Shown piece by piece: positions 53,988-62,880 of a stretch of DNA of 64,000 nucleotides (position 1 is the stretch's first letter; the number at the start of each line of letters is the position of its first letter). The position numbers were made by a program, and so were the translations under genes. This DNA comes from Bacillota bacterium. GTDB taxonomy: Bacteria; Bacillota; Clostridia; Lachnospirales; Lachnospiraceae. Location: contig JAEZTJ010000081.1 in NCBI GenBank assembly GCA_023421505.1, positions 186,001 through 250,000 of the forward strand, written 5' to 3'. The notes under the pieces are model-generated. The model did no database searches. It had not been told where the DNA came from and was given only the letters and a program-made list of their open reading frames with translations.

Positions 53988-54172
53988 AAAAGCCCATTTA
54001 CAAAATGTAATTCGTCAATTTGCACAATTTATATCTGTGAAATTGTGATACAAAACATAGTTTGCTAGCAACACGCTTTTGCTTGGATGAAACATCAAAC
54101 TATGTTTTGCATCACTTTGGTATAGGTTGTGAATGTGTAAATTGACGAAGCTAAATTACTCGAAGGGCTTTT
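53988..54172. repeat. 185-bp long inverted repeat between the GH4 and kinase genes
   Basis: Outer ends AAAAGCCC (53988-53995) and GGGCTTTT (54165-54172) pair. Inside, CGTCAATTTGCAC pairs with GTGTAAATTGACG and ATACAAAACATAGTTTG with CAAACTATGTTTTGCAT. The apical loop is about 31 nt. The arms have scattered mismatches. The GGGCTTTT end could also act as a terminator, but the element looks like a MITE-type insertion. No ORF is inside. Confidence 0.7.
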
Positions 54173-54215
54173 AACACATAAATCTTAACAGTTTATTTTA
54201 TAAAGGAGAGATTCC

Positions 54216-55214
54216 ATGGAAAAGAAATATATAATTGGAGTAGATGGTGGTGGAACCAAGACGGATTATTTAATCTTTACTACAGCAGGGGAATGGGTTG
54301 ATAACCTGCGGGTGGAAAGCCGTAGTCATGAGGTTTTAGAAGGAGGCTTTGAGGAGGTAGAAAAAAAGCTTTTAGAGGATATTGATTATTTATTAATGAA
54401 GAATTCCATAGATAAACATGAAATATGTTCGGCAGTATTTGGATTGGCCGGTATTGATACACCGATGCAGTTAAGCAGGATGAAAGAGATTCTAAACAAA
54501 ACAGATTTGAATTATATGGTTTCAAACGATGCCTTACTTGGTATCAAAGCAGGCTGTTCCTCAGGAGTTGGAGTCTGCTCCATCAACGGAACCGGAACTG
54601 TTGCTGCAGGTATTAACGAGGCGGGCGACATGCTGCAGGTCGGTGGTATAGGTATGGCGACCGGTGACAGTGCTGGTGGTCATTTTATTGCTACCTTAGC
54701 AGTAAGGGCGGTATATGATTATTATTTCCGCTGCGGTTCCAAAACCATCTTAACAGAAAAAATAATGAAATTCTTTCATATACAAGACCCTATAGAATTA
54801 ATGAACGTTATAAGTGATAAATTCTACAAAAACCGTAAGCTGGATAAAGCAATCGTTACTTATTTATTTGATGCGGTGAATGAGTCCGATGCAGTTGCTG
54901 TAGATATTGTAAAGGAATTAGCCAATCAGCTTGCAAAGTCGGTTTCCGGCTGTATTCTGGGACTTGATTTTAAATATTTTCCGGAAATTGTTTTGGCTGG
55001 ATCTGTATGGACAAAATCGAAATGTCCGCTCTTACTGTCTCATTTTAAAGAAGGTATCTACCGGTATACTAAGAAAAAACCTGAGCCCTTTCTGCTTAAC
55101 GTAATCCCTGCTGCAGGTGCAGTATTATGGGCACTGGAATTGGCGCAGAACCATCCGGCTACCAAGGAGCAGAGAAAGCTTATTATTAATAATAAAGTTC
55201 TGAAGCATTTATAA
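54216..55214 (+). CDS. BadF/BadG/BcrA-type sugar kinase, probable GlcNAc kinase
   Basis: An ATP-dependent kinase of 332 residues in the ASKHA fold, in the same family as the N-acetylglucosamine kinase NAGK. Key segments are the phosphate-1 loop IIGVDGGGTKTDYLIFTTAG, VFGLAGIDTP, VSNDALLGIKAG, the phosphate-2 loop CSINGTGTVAAGI and GGIGMATGDSAGGHFIATLA. In this locus it would phosphorylate the GlcNAc released by the phosphorylase to GlcNAc-6-P. A role on chitobiose itself, making the GH4 substrate, is an alternative. Ribosome site AAAGGAGAG. It follows a long inverted repeat. Confidence 0.85.
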   Translation: MEKKYIIGVDGGGTKTDYLIFTTAGEWVDNLRVESRSHEVLEGGFEEVEKKLLEDIDYLLMKNSIDKHEICSAVFGLAGIDTPMQLSRMKEILNKTDLNYMVSNDALLGIKAGCSSGVGVCSINGTGTVAAGINEAGDMLQVGGIGMATGDSAGGHFIATLAVRAVYDYYFRCGSKTILTEKIMKFFHIQDPIELMNVISDKFYKNRKLDKAIVTYLFDAVNESDAVAVDIVKELANQLAKSVSGCILGLDFKYFPEIVLAGSVWTKSKCPLLLSHFKEGIYRYTKKKPEPFLLNVIPAAGAVLWALELAQNHPATKEQRKLIINNKVLKHL

Positions 55215-55221
55215 ACCTTAA

Positions 55222-55290
55222 TATCTTTCACTCAGCAAGTTTTATATCTGTTCTGCGCACATAAACTAGAGACGCGCATTGTCTCGCATC
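55222..55290 (+). repeat. Dispersed imperfect repeat, copy I
   Basis: ATCTTTCACTCAGCAAG, TTCTGCGCACATAAACTAGA and CGAATAAGCAG align with the reverse complement of 21833-21911. It lies between the kinase and histidine-kinase genes, just before the GGAGGGAAC ribosome site. Confidence 0.6.
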
Positions 55291-55319
55291 GAATAAGCAG
55301 TATACATAGGGAGGGAACT

Positions 55320-57143
55320 ATGAAAAATAAAATTACTTTAAGAAGACGGCTTTTGTATATGGTAATGGCTTTTTGGATGCTACCAGTCTTAACTATATAT
55401 CTGTTCCTTACCCTATCATACCGAAAGGATATTATTGATAAGACGCTGACACTTATGGAGGAGAGCCTGAAGAACTTTACTTATTTTAATGCGCAGCGAA
55501 TTGATGAAGCAATTGATATCTCAAAAAAAACCTCCTACGAGCAGATTATCGAGAAGGCCTGGAGAAAATATACCTCCGGTAAAATATCAAAATCACTTTT
55601 ATACCGGGAGATTACAGGAAATTTAACAAGTAAGTTTTATAATGATAATCGTTTTGATATAGCGGTTTTTTATCTTGCTGAAGAGCCAGACCGGATTTAT
55701 TATACCAGACAGAAAAAAAGCAATTACATAGATATCTATAGAAAAGAGGTTGCCGGTGAAGCAAACAATATAACAGGACAGGACACCTCTGATGCCCATG
55801 TCAGATTGATTAACGGTAGAATTTATATTATTCGGAATCTATATACTACGACGAATTATACAAAGTTTGGTACCTTAATACTAGAGTTAAATAAGAATAA
55901 ACTAATTGACGGGATATCTCTTAGTAAGAATTATGAACTTGCATTTTATATTAATGATACCAATTCAATGATTTCCTTTAATCAGAGTCTAATGAATGAG
56001 AGCCATGCAGAAATTTTAAAGAAGCTAAGTAAGAATTATTCGAAGGAGATTAATCGTAAAATAATACAGATGGAGGACAAACCTTATACAGGCTTAATCT
56101 ATCAGCAAAAGTATGAGGATTTTCACTTTGGCGCGATACTAGTGGCAGATCAAACCGTTATATTTGAGGAGCTGCAAAAGCTGTATCTGGTAATGTCTAT
56201 TATTATGCTCGTTGTTGTACCAATTTTTATTTATATGATTTATTTTATCTCTCATCATATCACAAAACCAATGGGCCATATGATTCAGGCAGCAAAGATC
56301 TTAGAAAAGGGTAATATCGGTACGCAGATGGAAGGTAACTATATGCCGAATGCTGAATTTGAGGTCCTGAAAACTTCCTTTAATCAGATGTCCTCTGAAA
56401 TCAAATATTTATTTGACTATGCCTACAGTGAAAAGCTGGCACGTAAGGATGCGAAAATCATTGCCCTGCAATCACAGATTAATCCTCATTTTCTAAATAA
56501 TACGCTTGAGATGATGAACTGGCAGGCCAGAATGGCAGGAGATGTAACCGTATCGAAGATGATTGAGAATCTGGGAACCTTATTAAACTACAGTATGGAC
56601 CGTTCCAATCAAAAATTTATTGATTTATCTGAGGAGCTCCGCTGCGTGGATGCCTACTGTTATATTATTTCGATGAGATTTGGTAAACGTTTAAAAATCG
56701 AGAAAGAGGTAGATGAGGAGCTGTTACAGCTTAAGGTACCTCAGCTCATTTTACAGCCGTTAATCGAAAATGCGGTTGTGCATGGCGTTGAAACGATAAA
56801 GAGCGGTATGATTAAAATTAATATATATAAATCGGAGAGGAGTGCTATTCTACAGATTATCAATTCAGGCAAAGATATGACGCCTAATGATTTGGAAAGG
56901 GTAGAGAAGATATTAAATGGAACTTATGAGCAAAATCCAGAGGAAAGGGCAAACCATGAAGCTATGGGTATTCATAATGTCAATGAGAGAATAAAGCTCC
57001 TATACGGAGAGGAATTCGGACTCACGATCCGGCCAATCGGTGAGGGTGAGACAGCCTCCACAATTACAATACCGCTTGACTATGATTCGAATTCTGAGCG
57101 GGATATTAACCCACAATTATTATGGAATAACCTACAGAAGTAA
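55320..57143 (+). CDS. YesM-type sensor histidine kinase
   Basis: A membrane sensor kinase of 607 residues. The first helix (about 11-29) and second (about 292-312) bracket an extracytoplasmic sensing domain of about 260 residues. A HAMP linker follows (HHITKPMGHMIQAAKILEKG), then the His_kinase domain with the phospho-accepting histidine in SQINPHFLNNTLEMMNWQAR. The HATPase_c domain has LILQPLIENAVVHGVE and GIHNVNERIKLLYGEEFG. Its partner is probably the AraC-type response regulator encoded after the permeases. Such pairs usually sense extracellular sugars and control an ABC importer, as arranged here. Confidence 0.92.
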   Translation: MKNKITLRRRLLYMVMAFWMLPVLTIYLFLTLSYRKDIIDKTLTLMEESLKNFTYFNAQRIDEAIDISKKTSYEQIIEKAWRKYTSGKISKSLLYREITGNLTSKFYNDNRFDIAVFYLAEEPDRIYYTRQKKSNYIDIYRKEVAGEANNITGQDTSDAHVRLINGRIYIIRNLYTTTNYTKFGTLILELNKNKLIDGISLSKNYELAFYINDTNSMISFNQSLMNESHAEILKKLSKNYSKEINRKIIQMEDKPYTGLIYQQKYEDFHFGAILVADQTVIFEELQKLYLVMSIIMLVVVPIFIYMIYFISHHITKPMGHMIQAAKILEKGNIGTQMEGNYMPNAEFEVLKTSFNQMSSEIKYLFDYAYSEKLARKDAKIIALQSQINPHFLNNTLEMMNWQARMAGDVTVSKMIENLGTLLNYSMDRSNQKFIDLSEELRCVDAYCYIISMRFGKRLKIEKEVDEELLQLKVPQLILQPLIENAVVHGVETIKSGMIKINIYKSERSAILQIINSGKDMTPNDLERVEKILNGTYEQNPEERANHEAMGIHNVNERIKLLYGEEFGLTIRPIGEGETASTITIPLDYDSNSERDINPQLLWNNLQK

Positions 57144-57220
57144 TTCTCATATAATCCTTTGGTACAGTTTATGTAATAGTATAGCTTATTTTGTTATCAA
57201 CACAGCAAGATTAAACAAAT

Positions 57221-57267
57221 AATGTCAAGTTGAACTAAAGCATTTTAGTAATAATGACACTATAATA
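57221..57267 (+). promoter_or_regulatory. Candidate regulated promoter of the ABC importer
   Basis: TATAAT (57262-57267) lacks a recognisable -35 box at the right distance. TAATGTCA (57221-57228) and TAATGACA (57253-57260) are near-identical direct repeats 32 bp apart, about three helical turns. They are candidate sites for the AraC-type response regulator. Speculative. Confidence 0.35.
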
Positions 57268-57338
57268 TAAGTGTACTAAGAGATTAATAATAAGGCTTTT
57301 GGTAAAATTAACTTTATAATTTAAGGAGGATTATTTCT

Positions 57339-58685
57339 ATGAAAAAAATGAAAAAAGCTCTTTCTCTCGTTCTCACAGTTGCATTCCTTGTGACTTTCAT
57401 GGCTGCCTGTGGTTCAAAGGACGATAAGAAGGATACCGCAGCATCTGATCAGGTAACAGAGGCAGCTGATAAGGATGCTGCAGCCGTTACAGCTGAGCCC
57501 ACAGAGGCAACCAAAAATCCGGTTACCTTGATAACAGTTTCCATGTATGGTGGTACTGATCCAAATGCAGGAAACTATCAGGCGTTTAATGAAAAATTCA
57601 TGACTGACAATCCTTACATAACAATAGAGGATGACTCACAGACTGCTGATCAGGACTGGAAGACAAAGATCGCAGCAGATTTTGCAGTAGGCAACGAGCC
57701 CGATGTTATTCAGTACTTTACTGATGCAAATGCTAGTGATGTATTAGCAGCTGATAAATTTGTAACAATTGATGAGATTAAAGCAGAATATCCGGATTAT
57801 GCCGCTGATACGCTAGATACAGCCTTAGCAGCAGCTGCAAATCCTGATGGTGTTCAAAGAGCAGTACCGACTACAGGCTATTGGGAAGGTTTATTCTGCA
57901 ATAAGGATTTATTTGATAAATTTGGACTTGAGCTTCCTACCGACTGGGATAAGATGGTAACTGCAATTGAGACCTTTAAGAAGAATGATATTGTTCCGAT
58001 TGCTGTATCTTTAAATAATGTACCTCATTACTGGATTGAATTCTTAATGCTTTCGGCAGCAGGCCCTGATGGCTATAAAACAGTTCCTGATTCTGTACCG
58101 GAGGATTGGTGCAAGGGTCTTACAATGTTTAAGACATTAAGAGATATGGGAGCGTTTCCAGTTGATACCGATACGATTGATAATGATTTCGCAGGTGAGA
58201 TGTTTAAGAATAAGCAAGCAGCAATGCAGTTAGACGGTTCCTGGTATGCAGGTGGTATCCCGGATCAGGATAATACGGTTGTGGTAGCCTTCCCTACGAT
58301 TAAAGACGGAAAAGCTCCGGCAGGAAGTATGGTTGGCGGTATTTCTTCCGGCTTCTATATTACAAAAAAGGCTTGGGAAGATCCTGACAAGAAAGATGCA
58401 GCAGTAAAATTTGTAATGGCACATACCAATAAAGATGCAGTTGCAACCTACTGGGGCGGTAATGGTCAGGCAGCTGCAAAGGTTGAACCTCTTGACAACA
58501 TGACACCACTTGGAATCTCAGGTCTTAATTACAGCAGCTCTGCTACAAGCATCAGTGCTCCTACTGATTCAAGAATCAGCCAGGAAGCTTATAATACTTT
58601 GGTAGCAGGTATTGTGGATGTATCTACCGGTGCAAAATCTCCGGAGGATTTATTAAGTGAAGTATTAGAAATTAATAAAAAATAA
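57339..58685 (+). CDS. ABC sugar-binding lipoprotein
   Basis: Extracellular solute-binding protein (family 1) of 448 residues, tethered by a lipid at the cysteine of the lipobox FMAACGSK (about residue 24). A low-complexity Ala/Asp/Glu/Thr linker (about 28-65) precedes the binding fold. Segments include MYGGTDPNAGNYQAFNEKFM, VPTTGYWEGLFCNKDLFDKF and MQLDGSWYAGGIP. Gene context suggests N-acetylglucosamine oligosaccharides, mainly chitobiose, as ligand; sequence alone does not prove this. AAGGAGG precedes the ATG. A strong hairpin separates it from the permeases. Confidence 0.9.
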   Translation: MKKMKKALSLVLTVAFLVTFMAACGSKDDKKDTAASDQVTEAADKDAAAVTAEPTEATKNPVTLITVSMYGGTDPNAGNYQAFNEKFMTDNPYITIEDDSQTADQDWKTKIAADFAVGNEPDVIQYFTDANASDVLAADKFVTIDEIKAEYPDYAADTLDTALAAAANPDGVQRAVPTTGYWEGLFCNKDLFDKFGLELPTDWDKMVTAIETFKKNDIVPIAVSLNNVPHYWIEFLMLSAAGPDGYKTVPDSVPEDWCKGLTMFKTLRDMGAFPVDTDTIDNDFAGEMFKNKQAAMQLDGSWYAGGIPDQDNTVVVAFPTIKDGKAPAGSMVGGISSGFYITKKAWEDPDKKDAAVKFVMAHTNKDAVATYWGGNGQAAAKVEPLDNMTPLGISGLNYSSSATSISAPTDSRISQEAYNTLVAGIVDVSTGAKSPEDLLSEVLEINKK

Positions 58686-58698
58686 CATTACTCCTGTT

Positions 58699-58729
58699 GG
58701 GAGAGGGGTTCAATTCATGCCCCTCTCCC
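58699..58729 (+). terminator. GC-rich hairpin between binding-protein and permease genes
   Basis: GGGAGAGGGG pairs perfectly with CCCCTCTCCC around an 11-nt loop, followed by TTTCTG. The T-tract is short. As in other ABC operons it probably gives partial termination or 3' protection, so the binding protein exceeds the permeases. Confidence 0.75.
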
Positions 58730-58766
58730 TTTCTGAAAGGTATTCTGATAGAAAGGGCGATAGTCG

Positions 58767-59648
58767 ATGCTATATAAGAAAAAACTACCATTATTCATAT
58801 TTCTGATACCGGGTTTACTGCTTATGATAATATTTTTATATGAGCCATTTATCGAGAATATCATAAACAGCTTTTACGATATGAAATCCGTTATAAAAAT
58901 GCCCGGGCAGGAATGGACTTTTCTCGGATTAGATAATTATAAGAAGCTTTTCGCTGATCCGAAAGTAAAAATCGCAGTAATAAATTCTTTAAAAATGATG
59001 GCATTGGCTGTCGTGTTTCAGGTTGGAATCGCATTTATACTTGCAGTTTTGGTAAGTCAAATCAAACGTGGGCAGCATGTATTCCGTACTGTTTTTTTCT
59101 TCCCGATCGTAATTTCAGCTACAGCAATCGGTTTGTTATTCAAATTATTTTATAATTATAACGGTGGTATGTTAAATCAGTTACTTCTTTCCATGGGTAA
59201 AGAACCAATGAACTGGCTTTCAGTCGGCAAAGCCTTTGTGATGATATCCATACCGACAATCTGGAGCTATGTTGGTTTTTACTTTGTTATTTTACTAACA
59301 GGGTTAAATGCTATTTCGGATGATATCTATGAGGCAGCTTCCATAGATGGATGTCCTAGATGGAAACAGGTTTTTTTTGTCACCATCCCTTTAGTTCGTG
59401 GAGTAATGTGCACCTGTATCACGCTTGCAGTTACCGGAGCCTTAAAGGTATTTGATTTACCCTGGGTTATTGCACCGAAGGGAGCACCGCAGGGAGTTAC
59501 ACATTTTTTAGGTACTTATATGTATGAACAGACCTTTACGATCAGTAATATTGATTATGGTTCCACCTTGGCATTTGTAATAGTTATACTTGGTGTAATT
59601 GTTTCTAAAATAGTATCTAAACTAATAAAACCGGATGATAATCTGTAA
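58767..59648 (+). CDS. ABC sugar permease, MalF-like
   Basis: A 293-residue inner-membrane permease with six membrane helices (first at about 9-29, LFIFLIPGLLLMIIFLYEPF). The conserved coupling loop is EAASIDGCPRWKQVFFVTIP (EAA motif, about residues 190-210), which contacts the ATPase. Family: binding-protein-dependent transport, UgpA/MalF type. It partners the MalG-like protein encoded 14 bases downstream and the lipoprotein upstream. The ATPase subunit is absent from the locus. Confidence 0.92.
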   Translation: MLYKKKLPLFIFLIPGLLLMIIFLYEPFIENIINSFYDMKSVIKMPGQEWTFLGLDNYKKLFADPKVKIAVINSLKMMALAVVFQVGIAFILAVLVSQIKRGQHVFRTVFFFPIVISATAIGLLFKLFYNYNGGMLNQLLLSMGKEPMNWLSVGKAFVMISIPTIWSYVGFYFVILLTGLNAISDDIYEAASIDGCPRWKQVFFVTIPLVRGVMCTCITLAVTGALKVFDLPWVIAPKGAPQGVTHFLGTYMYEQTFTISNIDYGSTLAFVIVILGVIVSKIVSKLIKPDDNL

Positions 59649-59661
59649 GCGGGGTGAAAGT

Positions 59662-60510
59662 ATGTCTGTCAAGAGTAAAACGAGGAAGAAATTTAAGGTT
59701 TCCTATCTTATTATATATGCTGTTTTATGCTTATGGGGGGTTACAACTGTATTTCCTTTTCTGTGGATCGTTAATAATTCCTTTAAACCCTCCAGGGAGG
59801 TAGTCAATACTTCCTTTCGGCTACCGATTGATTTTACTTTTCAAAATTATCAGAATGCCTTTGATAATCTGAATATACTGGTCGCTTATAAGAACAGTCT
59901 GATGATATCGGGAAGTGTAACAATCGGTGTAATGATCCTTGCCAGTATGATGGCCTTTGCAATGACCCGTTATAAATTCAGGGGAAAAGAGCTTTTGCAG
60001 TCCTTTATAATGGCAAGCCTTATGTTTCCGGTATTCTCAACGATTATTCCGGTATTTAAAATGATGTCGCAGGCGGAGTTGATTAATAAACCGATAGCCG
60101 TTATCCTGCCGCAGATTGCCGGTAACCTAAGCTTTGCCACTGTAGTTATGATGGGCTTTTTACGGGGGTTGCCGCTTGAGATGGAGGAGGCTGCTTATAT
60201 GGAAGGAGCCAATGTGGGTAAGGTCTTCACAAGAATTATTATTCCACTCTCAAGACCTTCTCTGGCAACCGTAGCAATTTTCTGCTTCCTCTGGTCTTAC
60301 AATGACTTATTTACCCAGTTGATTATGATCCGCAGAAGGGTAAAATATCCGGTCTGCGCCCTGCTGAATGAGATTAGTTCAAAATATGGCACGGATTATG
60401 GATTAATGGCATCGTCAATTGCTATCATCATTATTCCGGTATTAATTGTATATATATTTTTACAGAAGAATATTATTAAAGGTTTGACAGCCGGAGCCTT
60501 AAAAGGTTAG
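59662..60510 (+). CDS. ABC sugar permease, MalG-like
   Basis: A 282-residue inner-membrane permease with six membrane helices, first at about 14-36. MalG-type features are TTVFPFLWIVNNSFKPSREV, an EAA loop in EMEEAAYMEGANVGKVFTRI and the end NIIKGLTAGALKG. The start at 59662 follows GGGGTGAAA; the in-frame ATG at 59635 lies inside the preceding gene with no ribosome site. It forms the importer channel with the upstream permease. Confidence 0.92.
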   Translation: MSVKSKTRKKFKVSYLIIYAVLCLWGVTTVFPFLWIVNNSFKPSREVVNTSFRLPIDFTFQNYQNAFDNLNILVAYKNSLMISGSVTIGVMILASMMAFAMTRYKFRGKELLQSFIMASLMFPVFSTIIPVFKMMSQAELINKPIAVILPQIAGNLSFATVVMMGFLRGLPLEMEEAAYMEGANVGKVFTRIIIPLSRPSLATVAIFCFLWSYNDLFTQLIMIRRRVKYPVCALLNEISSKYGTDYGLMASSIAIIIIPVLIVYIFLQKNIIKGLTAGALKG

Positions 60511-60549
60511 AATTTTAGATGAAATGACTACTTAATGGGGGGCTTGCAT

Positions 60550-61308
60550 ATGTATAAAGTTGTAATTATTGATGATGAACCAATTATTGTAGAAGGTATT
60601 TCACGAATGCTTAAGTGGGAGCAGTTTGGTTGTAGAATTATAGCTACCGCAAATGATGGAATAGAAGGAGCAGAAGTAATCAGAAAACATAGTCCGCATA
60701 TTGTAATAACCGATATTGCTATGCCAGATCAAGATGGGCTTGCTATGATTGCAGGTATCAAATCTGAATTTCCGGACCTGGAGATCAGTATTCTTACCGG
60801 CTACCGTAAATTCGAATATGCCCAGAAGGCGATTAATCTCGGTGTTACAAGATTCATATTAAAGCCCTCGAGTATGGAGGAATTAGAGGAAGCTATTTCG
60901 GCTATGGTTCAAAACCTAAAAGCGAAAAAAATACTGCCTGAAAGCAGTGCAAAGGAATACTCAGATAGTGAAAGATATGACAATGAAGCTAGTAATTTTA
61001 TCGTCAATCATGCAATTAAATACATAGAACAAAACTATCCCCATAAAATCTCGCTGTCTGAAGTGGCTGAGAAGGTATATGTCAGTCAATGGCATTTAAG
61101 TAAGCTTTTAAATAAGCATATGGGGCAGAATTTTTCAGAAATATTAAATAATGTGCGTATTAAGGAGGCACAGAAGCTGCTTCGTGATCCGTCCCTTCGT
61201 ATCGGTGATATTGCGGAGAAGGTGGGCTTCATTGATATGGCGCACTTCTCAAGAGTTTTTAAAAAGAATATTGGTATCTCGGCGAACGAGTTTCGTAATA
61301 CAATATAA
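60550..61308 (+). CDS. AraC-type response regulator (YesN-like, short form)
   Basis: A 252-residue two-component regulator. Its receiver domain has the acidic pair in IIDDEP, the phospho-accepting aspartate in VITDIAMPDQDG and the lysine in ILKPSS. A linker of about 30 residues leads to an AraC DNA-binding domain (KISLSEVAEKVYVSQWHLSK, then RIGDIAEKVGFIDMAHFSRV). It is much shorter than typical YesN proteins, which carry a longer central region. The start at 60550 is used because the in-frame start at 60535 overlaps the GGGGGG ribosome site. It should pair with the YesM-type kinase and activate the importer genes. Confidence 0.9.
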   Translation: MYKVVIIDDEPIIVEGISRMLKWEQFGCRIIATANDGIEGAEVIRKHSPHIVITDIAMPDQDGLAMIAGIKSEFPDLEISILTGYRKFEYAQKAINLGVTRFILKPSSMEELEEAISAMVQNLKAKKILPESSAKEYSDSERYDNEASNFIVNHAIKYIEQNYPHKISLSEVAEKVYVSQWHLSKLLNKHMGQNFSEILNNVRIKEAQKLLRDPSLRIGDIAEKVGFIDMAHFSRVFKKNIGISANEFRNTI

Positions 61309-61341
61309 CAGAATAGTATTGAAAACATATAGTTAACAATT

Positions 61342-61385
61342 GATAATTGAAACGGTATAGTCTTATTAATTGTATACAATACATA
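61342..61385 (+). repeat. Solo left arm of the TAATTGCGAAAC element
   Basis: TAATTGAAACGGTATAGTCT followed by TATTAATTGTATACAATACAT resembles the left arm of the 29741-29883 element without its partner. Confidence 0.5.
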
Positions 61386-61408
61386 AAGGTTATGAGTTTT
61401 ATAAGCTC

Positions 61409-61513
61409 CTTGATAGGATTAGAATAGTGTCTTTTGCTATTCTTTATAAGCCTCGTATACGAGGCTTTGGGCTTGCGTGTATTTTGCAAGACTATTCACT
61501 CTAATCCTTGATA
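61409..61513. repeat. Dispersed hairpin repeat, copy K
   Basis: CCTTGATAGGATTAGAATAGTG on the left pairs imperfectly with GACTATTCACTCTAATCCTTG on the right. A perfect inner hairpin GCCTCGTATACGAGGC lies in the middle. The outer words are shared with copy J at 51417-51484. Confidence 0.6.
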
Positions 61514-61544
61514 GTTGAAAAAGTAAGTGAGGAGATAAGGGTAT

Positions 61545-62678
61545 ATGATAATAAAAAATGCAGCAGTTTTTCAAGAGGATGGAAGCTTTCGGATTGAAGA
61601 TATTTTCATATTAAATGATCGAATTGTCAATTCGAAAGATTATTATAATGCAAGTAGTAAAGACGAAGTATTAGATGCACAGGGAATGTATGCTATTCCG
61701 GGACTTACGGATATTCATTTTCATGGATGCTTTGGACATGATTTCTGTGAAGGAACAGAAAAAGCCTTTGACGCAATTACTGCCTATGAAGCTTCTCAGG
61801 GGATAACTACTTTATGTCCGGCTACGATGACGCTGCCGGAGGAAACTTTAGCTGAGATAGTTCGAAATTTTTCTGATTATCCTAACGATAAGGGCGCAAT
61901 TTTCTGCGGCATCAATTTGGAAGGCCCCTTTTTATCAGTGAAGAAAAAAGGTGCTCAAAGAGAGGATTATCTGCGAAAGCCGGATGTTTCTATGTTTTTA
62001 CGTCTTCAGGAGCTTTCAGGGAACAGGATAAAGCTTGTTAGTATTGCACCGGAGGAGGAAGGAGCTCTTGATTTTATAGCTGCTTTAAAAACGAAGGTAG
62101 TGGTATCCGTAGCCCATACTACAATAAATTATGAGAAAGCAATCGAAGCCTTTGAGAGGGGTGCCAGACATGTGACACATCTTTTTAACGCTATGCCGCC
62201 CTTTCTTCACAGAGATCCGGGGGTTATCGGAGCTGCCTTTGACACACCTGATTGCAGGGTAGAGCTTATCTGTGACGGAGTTCATATCCATAGCAGCGTG
62301 ATTAGAGCTGTATTTCAAATGTTTGGCAGAGACCGCGTTGTTATGATCAGTGATAGTATGATGGCCACAGGGATAGAGGATGGAATTTATACTTTGGGTG
62401 AACAAGACGTCAGAGTTGAAGGTAAGGTTGCGCGCTTAACTACAGATGGTACAATTGCCTGCTCTGTTACCAATCTGATGGATTGCTTAAGATATACAGT
62501 ACTTGAAGCAGGAATACCACTTGAGACAGCTGTCTATGCGGCAGCGGTTAATCCTGCAAAAGTCATTGGCATTGATAAGGATTATGGAAGTATAGCTGTT
62601 GGTAAGGTAGCAAATATTGTGCTATTAGATAAAAAATTAAATACATCGGCAGTTATATTGAAGGGAAACGTTATTTAA
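61545..62678 (+). CDS. nagA: N-acetylglucosamine-6-phosphate deacetylase
   Basis: Removes acetate from GlcNAc-6-P to give glucosamine-6-P. The 377-residue amidohydrolase shows the metal motif GLTDIHFHGCFGHDFCEG, the glutamate ligand in INLEGPFLS, AHTTINYEKAIEAFERGARH, VTHLFNAMPPFLHRDPG and the catalytic aspartate in MISDSMMATG. The start at 61545 follows GAGGAGATAAGG. Downstream nagB takes the next step. Expression may continue from the response-regulator gene across the K repeat or begin from its own promoter. Confidence 0.94.
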   Translation: MIIKNAAVFQEDGSFRIEDIFILNDRIVNSKDYYNASSKDEVLDAQGMYAIPGLTDIHFHGCFGHDFCEGTEKAFDAITAYEASQGITTLCPATMTLPEETLAEIVRNFSDYPNDKGAIFCGINLEGPFLSVKKKGAQREDYLRKPDVSMFLRLQELSGNRIKLVSIAPEEEGALDFIAALKTKVVVSVAHTTINYEKAIEAFERGARHVTHLFNAMPPFLHRDPGVIGAAFDTPDCRVELICDGVHIHSSVIRAVFQMFGRDRVVMISDSMMATGIEDGIYTLGEQDVRVEGKVARLTTDGTIACSVTNLMDCLRYTVLEAGIPLETAVYAAAVNPAKVIGIDKDYGSIAVGKVANIVLLDKKLNTSAVILKGNVI

Positions 62679-62683
62679 CAAAA

Positions 62684-62857
62684 GATAAGCTTTCAGTAAC
62701 ATAAAATAATACAATTTACAATTATACATGAACAAACATAGTTCTTCGATTCTGAGCCACTTCGGTATAAGTGCTTTTTACTTTATTTTCACCCCAGAAC
62801 AGTATTTGTTATATGTATCATTTTTGGATTTAGAGTTTACACTTACTGAAAGATAAG
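62684..62857. repeat. Imperfect inverted-repeat element between nagA and nagB
   Basis: GATAAGCTTTCAGTAA (62684-62699) pairs imperfectly with TTACTGAAAGATAAG (62843-62857). Inside, ATACATGAACAAACATAGTTCT resembles the complement of AGAACAGTATTTGTTATATGTAT. It is a MITE-like hairpin with no ORF. Confidence 0.5.
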
Positions 62858-62880
62858 AATATGGGGAGGAGTTTCACATT

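Noticed and set aside
62085..62405. 106-codon minus-strand frame opposite nagA
   Set aside because: Antisense shadow of a conserved enzyme.
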